Shown here: positions 48,146-49,121 of the stretch, piece after piece | Position numbering within the stretch: the first letter of the stretch is position 1 | Layout of the letters: every line of letters begins with the position of its first letter | Assembly: GCF_018918095.1 (NCBI RefSeq) | Contig: NZ_JAHLPV010000017.1 | Location: forward strand, 1-49,121 | Source of the DNA: Acetivibrio sp. MSJd-27 | GTDB taxonomy: Bacteria > Bacillota > Clostridia > UMGS1840 > HGM11507 | DNA length: 49,121 nucleotides | Reading direction: 5' to 3' | Notes under the pieces: generated by a model | Databases searched by the model: none | What the model saw: the letters and a program-made list of their open reading frames with translations, nothing else | What the model was told of the DNA's origin: nothing | Position numbers and translations under genes: made by a program

Positions 48146-48907
48146 TCATGGCTCCTTGCCTTTTTGCTTGTTCTCCGACAGAGAGGAAGAGCCGCTGTGC
48201 GAACCCATATATTTTTCAGTCAGATCCCGGTCAATCCGGCAGATCTGCTCAGTGGATAAATCCTCCAGAATAGAATGGATGCTCTTTAAGGCCAGCTTTC
48301 TTCTGGAAAAACGTTCACCTCGGCTCAGATAAGCGGTCATGGTGGTTGTAACCACACCAATGAACAGTACGCCGAAAAACATTAGAACCATCAATATAAT
48401 TTTCCCCATTGCTGTCTGCGGAGAAATATCTCCATATCCCACGGTAGTTACCGTCACGACACATAACCAGAATGCATCGAAGAAATGATTGACGGATTTG
48501 CCGTATTCCACACGGTATAGGCAAAGGGAACTCAGCATAATAATGAATCCCAAAAGCAGAAAAAAGGAGAGCAGTTTCTGGGATTTAAAATAGTTTTTCA
48601 GTTTCCGGTACACCATTATGGAAGCTCCGGCAATACTCAGGGGCAGAAAGAGCAGGCAGAACGGATATACGGCTGTCAGTTCCACGATGTGTTTTTTTAG
48701 ATATCCCTTCCTGTCCGGCGCGTGCAGAAGCTCTATCCAATAATCAATTGTAAAGAGAAGCAAGAAAAAGTGCTGGACTGGGAAAAAATAGGATTCGATA
48801 CCGTAATGCATCAGCTGGGAGAGAGAAATTAAAACAGAACAGGCTGCGCAGAGTGTAAAGAGGAGCAGATAGATTCCTTTCCTGTTTCTCTTTTTTGCTT
48901 TTCTCAT
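48146..48907 (-). CDS. potassium channel-like protein (two-pore-helix type, ion_trans_2)
   Basis: A 253-residue membrane protein. Four or five segments (about 12-32, 44-62, 76-98, 112-132 and 165-190) surround a pore loop with the potassium selectivity filter TTVGYGD (154-160) and the following GVVTTTMTAYLSR inner helix. The C-terminal about 50 residues are charged and cytoplasmic, without an RCK domain. It resembles the voltage-sensor-less Ion_trans_2 channels of bacteria. Gating is unknown. A 214-base AT-rich stretch after its start (48908-49121) shows no further gene. Confidence 0.88.
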   Translation of the reverse strand: MRKAKKRNRKGIYLLLFTLCAACSVLISLSQLMHYGIESYFFPVQHFFLLLFTIDYWIELLHAPDRKGYLKKHIVELTAVYPFCLLFLPLSIAGASIMVYRKLKNYFKSQKLLSFFLLLGFIIMLSSLCLYRVEYGKSVNHFFDAFWLCVVTVTTVGYGDISPQTAMGKIILMVLMFFGVLFIGVVTTTMTAYLSRGERFSRRKLALKSIHSILEDLSTEQICRIDRDLTEKYMGSHSGSSSLSENKQKGKEP

Positions 48908-49121
48908 AAAATATCACCGCTTCCTTTTTTCTGTTAGTTTTTCCAAAACATCGCAAATATACAATCATAACAGCTCTGCCTGTGACATAAACTAGGATGA
49001 GGTGACTAACTATTAAAAGTCAAGACATTTTTAAAAAAATTAAGTAATTGAAAAATAGGCGCACTTAAACAAGCCCTATGTTTCAAGGACTAAAAAAATA
49101 TTAGATAAAGATTATCTCAAA

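Overview
The window looks like chromosome from a low-to-mid GC, endospore-forming member of the Clostridia (Firmicutes), most likely Oscillospirales/Ruminococcaceae-like. The evidence is the spoIIAA-spoIIAB-sigF operon, a collagen-like spore-surface-type protein beside it, the maf-mreBCD-mrdA-minD cluster with DUF4321, strong purine-rich ribosome binding sites, and several TTG/GTG starts. I see no phage, insertion-sequence transposase or CRISPR array. This placement is inference from gene content.

Layout. 0-4.2 kb: a small membrane protein, then an AraC regulator divergent from a GH4 glycosidase (melA-like) and a ThuA-domain protein, a small carbohydrate locus with a 10-bp inverted repeat in the divergent gap. 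4.6-17.3 kb: the housekeeping shape and division block. It holds a P-loop protein, a ZapA domain fused to a long coiled coil, a U32 peptidase-family protein, a NusG-II protein, a Gx/HepT-type membrane protein, DUF4321, Maf, MreB-MreC-MreD, PBP2, MinD with no MinC or MinE, methylglyoxal synthase and FolC. 17.4-20.0 kb: the forespore sigma-F switch and a collagen-repeat protein. 20.4-28 kb: tRNA-Glu(CTC), tRNA-Arg(CCG), tRNA-Leu(GAG) and small genes (XRE regulator, zinc-ribbon membrane protein, cell-wall amidase, nitroreductase, APH-fold protein, AlkD-like protein, ThpR), with much repetitive intergenic DNA. 28.3-37.7 kb: a second carbohydrate locus with two Gfo/Idh/MocA dehydrogenases, a secreted three-discoidin SASA-type esterase, a secreted propeller protein with stalk domains and an AraC regulator. 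38.1-41.3 kb: RNase III, a G5/3D-domain wall protein and RodA. 41.5-47.8 kb: a three-gene RND efflux operon (TolC-like, lipoprotein adaptor, permease) and a lipoprotein. The window ends with a K+ channel-like protein.

How it fits together. MreBCD, PBP2 and (34 kb away) RodA form the elongasome; ZapA-coiled-coil and MinD belong to division-site control; SpoIIAA/SpoIIAB/SigF start forespore transcription. The two AraC-linked loci suggest use of host or plant glycans, the second possibly acting on O-acetylated sugars.

Least ordinary content: (i) a TolC-family protein that seems to lack both beta-barrel insertions, in an RND operon of an apparent monoderm; (ii) a tandem array of about 104-bp units (25.95-26.28 kb), each with a -10-like box and two hairpins, just behind a 38-codon gene; (iii) at least ten dispersed copies of a modular hairpin-rich intergenic repeat; (iv) a 276-bp MITE-like element with TA flanks plus two relics; (v) an orphan minD whose promoter spacer carries a perfect palindrome; (vi) a zinc-ribbon gene without a normal start codon. 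All functions are read from sequence recognition alone; no database search was possible.
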